64,000 nt of DNA from Chytriomyces cf. hyalinus JEL632 (lineage: Eukaryota > Chytridiomycota > Chytridiomycetes > Chytridiales > Chytriomycetaceae). The position numbers were made by a program, and so were the translations under genes. Of the stretch, positions 11,758-24,036 are shown in pieces. Location: NCBI GenBank assembly GCA_025435555.1, contig JAIWWG010000027.1, positions 124,001 through 188,000 on the forward strand, in the 5' to 3' direction. How positions within the stretch are numbered: position 1 is the stretch's first letter; every line of letters starts with the position of its first letter. The notes beneath the pieces were generated by a model. That model was not told where the DNA came from and did not search any database. It worked only from the letters and a program-made list of their open reading frames with translations.

Positions 11758-14178
11758 ATGGATCCATTCTCACTCATTGCGCTGTATATCCAGAGACCCT
11801 TGGCCATCGACGAGGACGCTGCAGAGACACTGATGCCGCCAATGCCGCTGCTGACAGACCCTGACGCTGACGCAGGCGGAGTCTACCGCCGCATCGACGA
11901 TGCTCATCCGCTTCATGTTGCTGTGCATGCTGGAGGCACCTTCAGCATATACGTAATCATCCCTCTCGACCATCTGATGATGTCCTGCGATGTAGTAATC
12001 CTGCGACATGACCCACCATCCCCACACACAACAACACAGGGAGTCCTTCTGCTCATCCCTCGCATCAACCATCAATGCTTCGATATTTCCATCGAGATAT
12101 CCTTCGTGGGCATCTCACGTACACTCTGGAGTGACGGACTGGTGAGACGGGGACAGCAACGGGTATTTGCAGAAATAGAGGTGAAAAAAAAGGGGGCGGA
12201 CGTCACTGATTCCAAAATGCTTAAAGCTCAACCGTTGTTTCTCTTTAACGGTTTCCAGAAAGTCCTGCACCAAGAGACTGAGCCCTTCCCCGTCCCAAGT
12301 AACAGCGGCAACCACATCCACATGCCCTTCTCCTTCTTCATTACAACCAACGCAGACGGCGATGGTCTTCCAATCACGTTCAAGTCCGCAACTGCCTCCG
12401 TCTCTTATGCCATTAGAGCAAAAATCATGTACACGCAACCGGGCCACCACGGCTTGGCAACAGTAACTCACTCTGTCCCAATTCAAGTGCATCCACCATG
12501 GATCGCGGCACCTCCTCCACCAACACCTCTACTCGGCCCCAGCGAGGATGGAACCCGTCTCGTTGTAGACTCGCTGGGAAGCTACCAAGGCCGAGCAAAT
12601 CTAGTTCCCAGCAGCAGCAGCAGAGTCAACGGAGCAACATCTTTGGATGAAACTCTAGATTTGAACTCTGCCAGCCAAAGTGGCGGAAACGAGGACGCTT
12701 ATCTGAGGCCACGCGTTTTGAATAATCTGATTGAGAGAAAAATTGCCGCAAGTTTGAAAAGTGTGGACGGGTTTGATGAGGGTTACTCACGGTCGAGCGT
12801 CGATTCTCTGCGCACATTTTCTTCTGTTGGTGGTGTTGGTGGTGTTGGTGTAGACATGGCAAGAGGGTACAGTGCCGGTGTGCTGGACGTGCGGCGAGGG
12901 TCTGGCGCTACCCTTGACGTTGGCATCGGAATATCAATTCTTGGACGGTCCATGTCCGAGGCATCACATCTGCCTGTTGCGCAGTACAGAGATTTGGATC
13001 CACAGTCGGATGGAAACAATGCTACATCGCGGCGCAATTTGGATCCAATCCAAGATGTGGAGGGCGGTGAAATTGGATTTGAAGAGGCCGAGTCCATTGC
13101 CGCCATACCTCGGACTCCACCCATGGAATACGCTGAAAAAGATCCATTAGCAGGGATCAATTTGGATCCACTCACGATTACTCCGTTTCCTGAAGTGACA
13201 TTAAGCTTGAACGAGAACTTTCAACCATGTGTCATTGAGCCAGAAAGCATGATCTCGCAAAATTTGAACAGTAGCCAGCATAATACCATAGATGATGCGC
13301 GCGTACCGCATCCAAGTGCGCGAAACTCTGAAGCTGTTGACCAACCGCATCTGAATCCAACATCTCTACCCACAACACCACCAACATCGCCACCAACATC
13401 AGCAACCTTTCTACCATCCCGTTCGGCCAACAGCATGCTCAAAAAACTCTTTAGAAGGGTGGAACGCGCCATTGGCAACAACGGCAGCCAATCACCTGGA
13501 GGTAGCACTAGCACCACAGACACATCTCAAGTTCCAACTGTAGCTTCTCTCACTACAAATCCCATCCGTCCACCTGCACATCCACCCGTGAGAGCAAGCA
13601 TCGACAGTTCCGCCGACTACTCCCTCCGCTCCAACAGTCCCGCTGAATCATTACTCGAATACCTGTCAGCTCCGATAAACGATATTCCACGGTTCCGAGT
13701 CATTTTACCGTGCACAATGGTTGGACCGGGAAGCCGCGTACCCATCGACATTGCGATCCAAAGTGTGCCACATGGGCAGGTGGTTGCTGGGATTGAAGTG
13801 ATTCTGATTGCGCAAGTGACGTGTACTGCATTCGGGCATACGCATGATGAGTTAATTGAGCTTGCGAGCGTGAGAGAACATGGGGATGGAGTTGTTTTTG
13901 AGAGTCCTGGGTTTTTGTTCAAGAAACGGATGTGGATTCAAGTTCCTGATGCGGACGAGTTGAAGCAGTATGGCGTCAAGTTTAAAGTTCCTTTGATTGA
14001 GTTGAACCACCGGGTAAGAAAGGAGTGTGTGTCGGTATAGATGTGTATACCAACGATCCCCCATTTTGTCCAACAGATGATCATAAACCTGCACACGATG
14101 CGAAGGAAACTCGTCGGAAGGGGAAGCAAGCATGAAGAGTACCGGCTTGGCTCTGTGTCCATGCTGCTCATGCGCTGA
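11758..14178 (+). CDS. Arrestin-like (alpha-arrestin type) protein, paralogue 1
   Basis: Two exons (11758-14013 and 14077-14178) give about 785 residues. The first ~250 residues resemble an arrestin N-lobe: VLLLIPRINHQCFDISIEI, later HIHMPFSFFI then SATASVSYAIRAKI, the typical beta-sandwich pattern. A long Ser/Thr/Pro-rich linker (about 260-640) follows. The C-lobe is RFRVILPCTMVGPGSRVPID, then IEVILIAQV, and ends FKVPLIELNHR plus exon 2 (LHTMRRKLVGRG). Alpha-arrestins are usually adaptors for ubiquitin ligases in transporter endocytosis; I see no clear PPxY motif here, so that role is uncertain. The next gene is a diverged tandem copy with matching C-lobe motifs. Confidence 0.78.
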
Positions 14179-14487
14179 TGAAATACAAAAAACGATTGCA
14201 CTTAAAAAGCGTTGAACCTTGTTACAGGGTAAAATAAGGCAGGGAATCGAGACCTGGTTGGTTTGCGATGGATGCTGTCCAACCAGCCATGCGCGTCACT
14301 CGTCTTCTGGGCGTGGAAAGGACGGCGACCATCACCCCACTCGGCCTCAGAGTCACGTCCACGTCCGCGTCCGACTAGTCGTTCGAGTGTTTTTAAAAAA
14401 TGGAGATGGAATAACCCAAACATGTTCAATCCAAACACATATTTATGCAATCAACAAATAAACCCACCCAAAAGAAAACAACGAAAG
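14179..14487. other. Intergenic region between the arrestin-like paralogues
   Basis: 309 bp with no supported gene. The frame of the next gene stays open upstream to 14263, but a supporting upstream start is not evident. Confidence 0.5.
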
Positions 14488-14750
14488 ATGGCTTCTCTGC
14501 ACACACGGAATGCCCGCGTATACGTGCGCCGGACACCCAATGCGAATGAACCAGCCGATGCGAATATCCTCGACCAGGATCTTGCGCCTGGTCTGTATGC
14601 CCGCGAACTCGACGGCCTGCCGGCTTATCGAAAGGTTGATGCGGCCAATCCATTGGAACTGAGTCCAATCAAAGGCGTTGGCTCAAATCTATATGTTAGT
14701 TTAGTTGGATTGCAAGCTGTGGGGAACTACCTTTGAAAACTGAACACTCA

Positions 14751-14800
<50 letters not shown>

Positions 14801-16601
14801 GAATCGTGTTATTTCAAAAGTACTCGCATATTGACTATTCAGGGCTGAAAATGGATATAACCCTTCTGGGTGCCTCGCATACGGAGTTTTTTGACCTCGG
14901 ATTTGTGATGTTTTCGGAAAAGAAGACGTTTTATCGCAACAAAGTGAGACATATGAAACCCCTGCCAAAATTGACGTCCAAAACTCAGCCTGCATTCTTT
15001 TCATCTCCAGAATTTCATGTCGTTATCAGACAGCATTCACACAACGCCCCAAAGTCGTTTCGTTGCTGTCCCATTCGCATTTCTTGTCAAACCAAAGGAG
15101 GTGCTGCCAGTTTCGTTCAAATCACCATCAGCGAAAATCGACTACGCTCTACATTTTCGAGTCGCAGGGCGATTAAAAGGAATCGGTTATGTAACCGAAG
15201 ATTTTCAGGAACCAGTGACAGTCGTTGCTCCGGACTTTGGATTGATCCCCCCACCCTTGCCACCGCTGCACCCCGATGATGACGGTTTCCGAGTCATTGC
15301 TGATACAAATGGTGAAATTCAAGGAAATTTAAATGTCCTGTCTGTACCGAATGAAATGGATTCAACTATATGGTTACGTCCGCGAGTTCTCACAAACTCC
15401 CCAAACCCGCCTGAACGCGACCGTGCGGCTACACCAGCGTATTCTGAATTTGATGCTCTCAGCAGTAGTAGTTCACCAGTATCTTCAGAAGGACGTGTGT
15501 CTGTAACTCCAGTCACGCGCGACTCGTTTGTTCGTTCCATGACGCCCACCACGCCATCATCGACTGGTTCCCCATCCATCCAAGATTCATCGAGACTATC
15601 ATTAAGCGCGGTTGGGCGATCTATATCCAGAAATTGCGGCTGGCGAGCTTCGGGTCCACCCCTGAGTATTGAATCATCCCTGCAGTCAACAGAGGACCTC
15701 TTTGATGAGAGTGAACTGGCGCAATCTGTTATTGCACCTCCGTATTCCATTCAAGATTCTCTACCAATGTCACCTCTCTCCACAATGCCGCCTCTCACTA
15801 TTGACGAATCCGGAGCACTTGACAGCGAACTTGAATTTGAAAACGATGCACATGATGTAGAATACCATTCAGATACAGCCACAACTGGCATCAACCGAAG
15901 CATCTCTGGTGGATTAGTTACACAGCGTTTCTCGTTCCCACCACGCGTGTCCTCCCTCGCAAACTTGGACCCAAACGGCAACAACAACAACAGCAGCAAC
16001 AATCCATCCTCCCCCAGCGCTTCATCCTCACAAGCATCACACTCAATTTCAACGACATCATCAAAACCCGTAAAACAATCTCGATACGCGTTACCCAAAC
16101 TGTCGACCGTGTTTGGCGCAATGCTCACCCAACAGGAACAACCCAACTTTAGAATCATTGCCCCTTGCACGATTGCTGGGCCCGACAGTCGTATCCCTCT
16201 GGACGTGACCTTGCAAAGTATACCCCGCAATCCACACACTACTTCGTATCGAAGCCGTTCTATCGGCTCATGTGGAAGCCTCCGCCTCACGCCACAAGAA
16301 GGAAGATGTGCATGAATTGGCAAGAACAATTGTACGGTTTCACAGTGACGACACTGGAATGAATGATGCGAATGAGGATGGAACACGTAGCAGCAGTCTG
16401 AATGTGAACCGTAAAGTCTGGGTTCAAGTTCCAAGTTGTAAAGAGCTTGGGATTCACGCGGTCGGGTTCAAAGTGCCGCTTGTTGAAATGAGGCATGCCA
16501 TTTCTCTTTGGTTGTACACTGCGCGGCCGAAACGAGTTGGGAACGGAATGCGTGAAGAAGCATTTTCTTTGGGCCAAGTTTCCATCGAAATGTTGCGCTG
16601 A
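14488..16601 (+). CDS. Arrestin-like protein, paralogue 2, with a one-base frameshift in the C-lobe
   Basis: Tandem copy of the preceding gene. Exons are 14488-14694, 14800-14943 and 15011-16601. The first intron contains a T40 run ending just before its AG. The N-lobe is visible (GIVLFQKYSHIDYSGLK, FVAVPFAFLVKPKEVLPVSF, KIDYALHFRVAG). The shared hinge pattern PPPLPPLHPDDDGF and WLRPRVL aligns with paralogue 1. The C-lobe starts NFRIIAPCTIAGPDSRIPLD. After LQSIPRNPHTTS the frame shifts: IEAVLSAHVEAS and the rest continue in the next frame, and exon 3 is one base too long. Removing one base near 16242-16247 makes the length identical to paralogue 1. This is a sequencing error, a pseudogene lesion or recoding. 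Unlike paralogue 1, the last coding segment has no intron. Confidence 0.72.
14754..14793. repeat. Homopolymer T40 inside the arrestin-2 first intron
   Basis: Forty consecutive T lie just upstream of the AAAAAG splice acceptor and act in the position of the polypyrimidine tract. The length is liable to vary and the count may be a sequencing estimate. Confidence 0.9.
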
Positions 16602-16711
16602 TTCCGTTTCCGCTTTCATGCAAAACATGCACCGGTTTTACTGCAGTAGTTCAATATACTTTATAAACATAACATCCAGTTCTTTAATTTTTTTTTTTCA
16701 TCGCAAAAAAA

Positions 16712-19700
16712 TCACAAAGCCCACCCTTCATCCATAAAGGCGTCTTTAAAGTCAGCGTACTTTGAACACACATGTCTCAAAATGACAAACATTTTTCCTG
16801 GCCCTCCTTGATTCACGGGAACATCTTTGGTTGAAGCAGGCACAAAAATCTTGTTGAACGGACACGGTTCCTGTTTCACATCCCTGCCCAACTGTTGCAG
16901 TCGCTCTTGAAGAAACGCTCCTTGCTGACTTTGTGTCAAATCTTCATCTTTTCGCCATGCGGAAATCACGTTTGTTTGATAATTGTAGCGGATTGGGAAT
17001 AGCTGCTGCGATCCATCTGCACCGTAGAGTCGGAAAACGGCGCTGACCCGGCCAATGTCTCTGTCGACGAGAAAACACAGCCTTCCTGCTGCTGGAAGGT
17101 AGTCTGGACCACCTGGCGGCATGACAAGACACCATTCCGCACGTGGAGTATCCGTTTGTTTCATATCCAATTCGCTGCCCACTTTTATCAAATCATTGAT
17201 GATGAGCTCTGGTAATTCGGTAATGTAAAGGAACGCGTCCAAGATGATTCTCATGTTGACTGTTGCAGGCGTAAGCAATCGTAACTGCACACCATGATTG
17301 GAAAAGTCAATAAATTAATAAACGGGAAAAACAACGTCGTGGAAACGAAACTGACACACCTTGTAATTGATATAGGTACAAAGCCTTTGCATAGCGGCAT
17401 CCGGCGCTCTCTCTCCCGCCCGTTTTACGCTGAAAAGCATGCTCCGGTCTGGAGAAACCAGCCACCCAGCCGTCCGCACCACAGATTGATAAACCAGTTT
17501 GAACTGAAGCGAGTCATTCTTGACTCGGATGTGACTTTCGCCAAACAGCTGCTCACATCGATGTTGGAACCAGTCAAGAGACGAAGCAATGTCCATGTGC
17601 AGCGCAATTCGTGTTAGGACTGGTTCCATGACGTTACTTGTGAACATGAGCCCATTGCCAGCAAGTTTGAGACGAGTTCCTTCAGAGAGATCCTTGCTTT
17701 TCAAATATTCGGAAAGGGAGGAGATGAATGGGGTACGCTGCTGGAGGGGTGCAGTTGGAGGTGTAGCGGTAAAGAAAGGGATTGGAACTAAATTTCCATC
17801 CAAGGTCTGATCAGCGCATCCATGAGCAGCATCGTAAATCAGAATGGTATCGTTCGAAAAGAGGTACACGTCAATGCCAAGATTGCCAATCACGAGTCGC
17901 ACCCACGTCAGACTCTTTGGAGTAATCGTCACCACCTGATTTCCTTCTGCAGTGTACTCTGGAAGGGTAAGCTGAGCTTCTAACTCCTTCAAAACGCACA
18001 GTACGTTTGAAACTGCCTTGATTCGCTGTGGAAAATAAAATAAAAAGGTATTAGTTACGTGGCAAGGATGGAATGGTATGGAGAAGTCCTACCTTCGCGA
18101 ATATAACCATGTCTAAACACTCATTCAAAACCTGTTCCATCAATCGAACCCACACCTTGCAATCATTTGGCTGGCTGAAACCTTCATCCATTGCATCCAC
18201 ATCAACCACTTCATTGTCCACAATCTCAACATGGAATTGATCCAGAGTGCTCGATTTGTGTTGCTGGGACGCTTGCGGCACAAACCGACGCCACCTCAGC
18301 CTTAGTAGACATGAGTCATTATCGCCATTGCCTTTACTCAAAAGCGGACACCCAGCAATCCGCAGGGTGAGCGTCCCTACATTGTACGATTCAATATCAA
18401 TCCCATGCTCTTTAAACCAATTTTTGCGTGTCCAGATTTGAGATGCTACTTCGGCAATGGCTGCCAAGCCTTTCCAATGGCGCAGAATTTCCCGAGCACA
18501 GTCTTCACTTTGCGTGACTGAGAGGCTTACGACATGCGTTTGCAAGTTGAATTGAGCCAACGACGCTGCAATGAATCAAAATAAGCGACAATTAAGAACA
18601 TGATACAATTCGGAAGCACGTACAATCCATAATAACGGTTTTAACCGAGGGAAGAAGCTCATTTTTAAGACGAACTTTTCCGACGATAGCGCCATCATTT
18701 TCGAGAAACAGATATAAGCTTCCAAAGCAATATTTAAGTCCCAGGTCCTCCACCGTAGCTGGACGGTCTTTCATTTCTGAAGAAGTGGTGCGGCTCTGAA
18801 TGGAGCGAACAATATCGAAAAAGAAGGGATGGATCATGATTTTTGGCGGTGAAGTTATGGCTAGTTGTTCAGGCGGAATCGGGTTGCAATCGAGTGGTTT
18901 TTCGAGGCAAAAAGTATATTCTACCGACAGATTGTCCACTTGGGACAGGACACTGAGCCATGAAAGTTGCTTTCTGGAGGAGGCCTAAGTTAAAATGAAA
19001 CACGGACGAAAAATCAAAGCTCTGATGACACTCAACTTTGAATACGCAAGTAGCACGTCAAAAATGTCGGGGCTCATGGAGTTCCAGAAGGAATGATATT
19101 TTGGTTGCTTCCCTAAAAGATGCAGGACGTCGACTCCCTCCGAAAGTGATCTTCTAAGTTTCGCTTGCCCATTTGCCCCATTTCCTCCAGATTCTTCAAC
19201 ATCCATTGCGAACAAATCATGCTCAGAGACAGCCTGTTGGAAGGATGATGTCCCGCCGGCTTGCAAAAACATCGCGACATGGTCATGCCGAATTGGAACA
19301 ACGCATTTGATGGAGACAGTATTTGCGCGCGTTCCATCGTTGCTTAACCAATAGATTAGATCTCAGCAGATATTCAAAACAGCTACCATCGTACCTTTTC
19401 ACAACCATCCATGCCCTATAAATCGCATCTTCGCGTTTTGCCTCAACATCCGCTCGAGCAACTAATGAGCCCATGCACATCTCCTCAAAACCACCGACAG
19501 CAATGAAGATAAAGCAGTCGCTCCACACAGAAATGAGAATAAAATGATTTGGAATTGGGTTGCATATTTCCTTCAGCAGTGTTTCGTTTAAAGGTAATTT
19601 TGAGAGAACTGAAATGCCTTTCTGCTTGCATGCCTCCGCGTAAGTTCGTGTTTCGGCCAAAAACGTGGAATATTTTAAACGCTGAATTGCCATTTTCGCG

Positions 19701-21885
19701 TGGCTGACGTCTTGGTTCACGTCCTTTTCGATTTGTTTCAGCTGCGACAGCGTTTCGGCTGATGACGTTGACGATGAACTTTCGTTCGACGCTGAGGAGC
19801 CGCGTGCCGCTTCATCAACTACGTCACCTCCAAGCAGAACCAGCGGATTCAGTCCAGCGCCTTCGCCAAGTTCCGAGACGTGCACAAATCCCGTCCGCGC
19901 ATCAACAGTTAAACACGCGATTTTGTTTGGCCTGTACATGACTTCAACTCGGGCATCTTGAAAAGTATCCGGATCTCCAACGCCAAAATGTGCGACCACT
20001 TTAACGAAATCAGCGTCCTTTTTATGCTCCTCCCCATTTGTCTCTGTCAAGCTTTTTTGAATCGTCAAGGCGAGGTTTTTGGCCTGAACATAAGCGACGC
20101 GTGTCAATACTTGTTCAATATCTAACAGGCTTGAATCAATGACAAAATGGGCCTGTCGAGATGGCGATTGCGTATGGTCTGCAAGAAGCACCTCTGAGCT
20201 TGAAGACGAGGCGTTTGCTTTTAAATTAGCGCCATTTTGCGCTAGTGGTTGTAACACGCTATAAGCTCGCACAGCAAAGTAGCGACGCGTGTATGTTGAG
20301 TTCGCTCGAGAATGGGTGTTCGCCAAGGCAACCGGCTTCGCGCCTTCATTGTCTTTGGAACCAGAAAAAGAGTGGGATTCCGATTGCGTGGTTGAGAGAC
20401 GGATATCGATATAATGCTTCCAAAGTCCTCCATCTGAAAATGAGACAGTTTAATCTCAACGGAGCACATCGCAGATTTTTTAATATACCTGCAGGAACAG
20501 CCCGACTCCCGCACCAATAGCGAATTTTGAGTAAACTTGTCCCGTCCGGCTGATTCGGTGTCAGTTCATACGCAATATGTGTATTCCATCGAGTTCGAGC
20601 GAGATGATTGATTTGTGCGCGCAAGATTTCCATTTGCAAATGGACACAGAAGCGATCGAGATGGTCATGAAGAGCAACTAATGGATGGAATTCGGGAGTT
20701 TTCAGCACTTCTTCGACTTTTGGCGGGCCGGTTGTGTCTGTTCCAGATGCTGATATGGAAGGTGGTATTAAGCTCTGAGCGGCACTTGCAATGATTCCAT
20801 TTAGTTGGTAGTCATGGATTCCAATGACGCCTGCGTTTCGATGAAGTTAAATTAGTTCAATGCGAACGGGAAAGGCAGAGCTAATACCCTCATAGTCTTC
20901 CTTCACAAAGTTGACGAGAATTTGAAGATCGACGATTTTCCAAGAAAGTTCGGGAGATCCTCCTTGCAGTGATAACGTGACTTGAAACTTGTTTTCAACT
21001 TTAAACGTTACACATCCGCGAGCTGCGCAACAGTCACTGGTAAGTGTCGAGCAATATTGAAAAAACGCCATAAGTCATACCAATTATCATGGATTTTCTG
21101 AAGGGATAGGGAATCACATCATCTGCCAATAAACGCATTCGTATCAAATCTTGCAAGCGGACAAGGGTATTTTTGATTTGGGCTGGAGTCAACGGTGCAG
21201 GCGGGATCGTTGATTTCTGATCATCCGACAAAAGTCCCCTTTAGCGTCCGAAAATGTCCGTGTTTCGAGCTTATGGAAGAGCGAATACCTTTATAATTGA
21301 GGGCAGTCGCTGAAAGTTTCCGTTGGATAGCATATCAACGGCTGTGACGATATCGTAGTTTGGATCCCTAAACGCAAAACCTTGAGCGACTGTGATTCAT
21401 GTGGTTTAAGAAAGTCGAACCGCATTAGAAGCATGTCAGAATGGATGCGAAACAGCTGGTCTGCGGCTCCAGAAAAAAAAGAGTCTTGGATATCTAAAAA
21501 CGCGAGGGCATTCTACATATAGCGCCGAAAGAATAGCTTTCGCTCATGAGGAAATGCAGAGAAATGAACCCAAACGAAGTTGCACTCACCACCAGACTTC
21601 CGAGATCGCCAACCCTCCTTGCCCAACGCACAAGCACCAACAGCTTGACCCACTGCATTCGCCAGTGCGTAGAGAATCGAAGCATACGCTCTTTCCGCTC
21701 AGCAGCATTTTGCACAGCTGGCAAACTGAAGCAAAGAACATGAGTCACACTGCCAAAAACAGCACAGCAAAACAATATGCGCACGTGTCAGCGAGCAGAA
21801 CAAGCTCGGAGTGGGTTTTGGCCACGAGCGCATCGACGAGCACGCGCAGAGGGACCATCCCAGGCACTGCTGGCGGTTGTGCCAT
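16712..21885 (-). CDS. MED14: Mediator complex subunit 14 (Med14/Rgr1)
   Basis: Med14 is the scaffold subunit joining the Mediator head, middle and tail for RNA polymerase II transcription. The minus-strand gene starts at the ATG at 21885: MAQPPAVPGMVPLRVLVDAL, the classic Med14 N-terminal motif (VPLRVLID.LV..T..EL). It continues with ERKERMLRFSTHWRMQW and VKLLVLVRWA, another family signature, and later PLTPAQIKNTLVRLQDLIRM and LLKIRYWCGS. The frame is split into roughly ten or more exons down to the stop at 16712 (DEGWAL). Over 1,400 residues are expected, in keeping with the family. Splice sites were not all resolved. The start codon is 63 bp from the divergent dioxygenase gene. Confidence 0.85.
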
Positions 21886-21948
21886 TTTATTTTACAGGTG
21901 CAAATAAAAGACATGTGAAATAAAATAAACATTTTATTCGCTTGATAA
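21886..21948. promoter_or_regulatory. 63-bp divergent promoter between MED14 and the dioxygenase gene
   Basis: Only 63 bp separate two opposed start codons. The gap is A/T-rich (AAATAAAATAAACATTTTAT). Transcription start sites for at least one gene probably lie within the other's 5' region. No factor site is recognised. Confidence 0.45.
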
Positions 21949-23257
<1,309 letters not shown>

Positions 23258-23391
23258 AAAAGTAAAGATCTGCCGACGAAGTAAAGTCAGTTGAATTAGT
23301 TGAAGTAAATAAACTGGCGTCACATCGAGATGGACGCGTTACCTCGTTATTCAACGGAGGTATGAATCTGTTGCGAGGTCAACCATGATTC
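23258..23391. other. Spacer between the dioxygenase gene and the rDNA fragment
   Basis: 134 bp with no recognised feature. It does not continue the 18S sequence upstream of 23392, so the left rDNA breakpoint is close to 23392. Confidence 0.5.
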
Positions 23392-23592
23392 TTTGAGGCA
23401 ATAACATGTCTGTGATGCCCTTAGATGTTCTGGGCCGCACGCGCGCTACACTGACAATGGCAGCAAGTATTCACCTTGGCCGGAAGGCCTGGGTAATCTT
23501 CTGAAACATTGTCGTGCTGGGGATTGTCCCTTGCAATTATTGGACATGAACGAGGAATTCCTAGTAAGCGCAAGTCATCAGCTTGCGTTGAT

Positions 23593-23638
<46 letters not shown>

Positions 23639-23780
23639 AATGGCTTAGTGAGACCTCCGGATTGAAAGCTCTTGGGCAGCAATGCCCGATAGCTGGTGAG
23701 AAGTTGGTCAAACTTGGTCATTCAGAGGAAGTAAAAGTCGTAACAAGGTAACCGTAGGTGAACCTGCGGTAGGATCATTA
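23392..23780 (+). rRNA. Truncated 3' end of 18S (SSU) rRNA, probably a pseudogene fragment
   Basis: From TTTGAGGCAATAACATGTCT the sequence follows the last ~390 nt of fungal 18S rRNA, including TGCCCTTAGATGTTCTGGGC, GAGGAATTCCTAGTAAGCGC, the universal CCCTTTGTACACACCGCCCG, GTCGTAACAAGGTAACCG and the 3' end GGATCATTA. About 1,400 nt of 18S upstream are absent. Two positions that are almost invariant differ: AACATGTCTG (usually AACAGGTCTG) and GCGGTAGGATC (usually GCGGAAGGATC). This suggests a relic rather than a working gene. It lies alone between protein genes, not in an rDNA tandem array. Confidence 0.9.
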
Positions 23781-24036
23781 TTGAACTTTTTTCTCTCAGC
23801 TGTTTAACCGCAGTTGGGAGAGAATAACACCCCCTTGTGAACCTTGTAACCGTGACCGCATCTTTTTTTTTGTAGTGCAATATATCCTGCTACAACCTCA
23901 AACTAGCTGCTAGAATGGTAGTAACCAACGTTAACTGTCAACGCAGTTTTCCTTCTGCCACCACCTCGTCTTTCGCGCTGAAATACATTGTCAAGATCAT
24001 CAATTGTCACATCCAAACCTGGGAGGAAAACCTGAC
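23781..24036 (+). other. ITS1-like sequence passing into the 5' region of the channel gene
   Basis: The first ~80 bp after the 18S end look like ITS1 (ACACCCCCTTGTGAACC). No 5.8S sequence follows, so the rDNA copy breaks off inside ITS1, somewhere in 23850-23900. The rest is the 5' flank of the ion-channel gene, with no recognised element. Confidence 0.55.
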
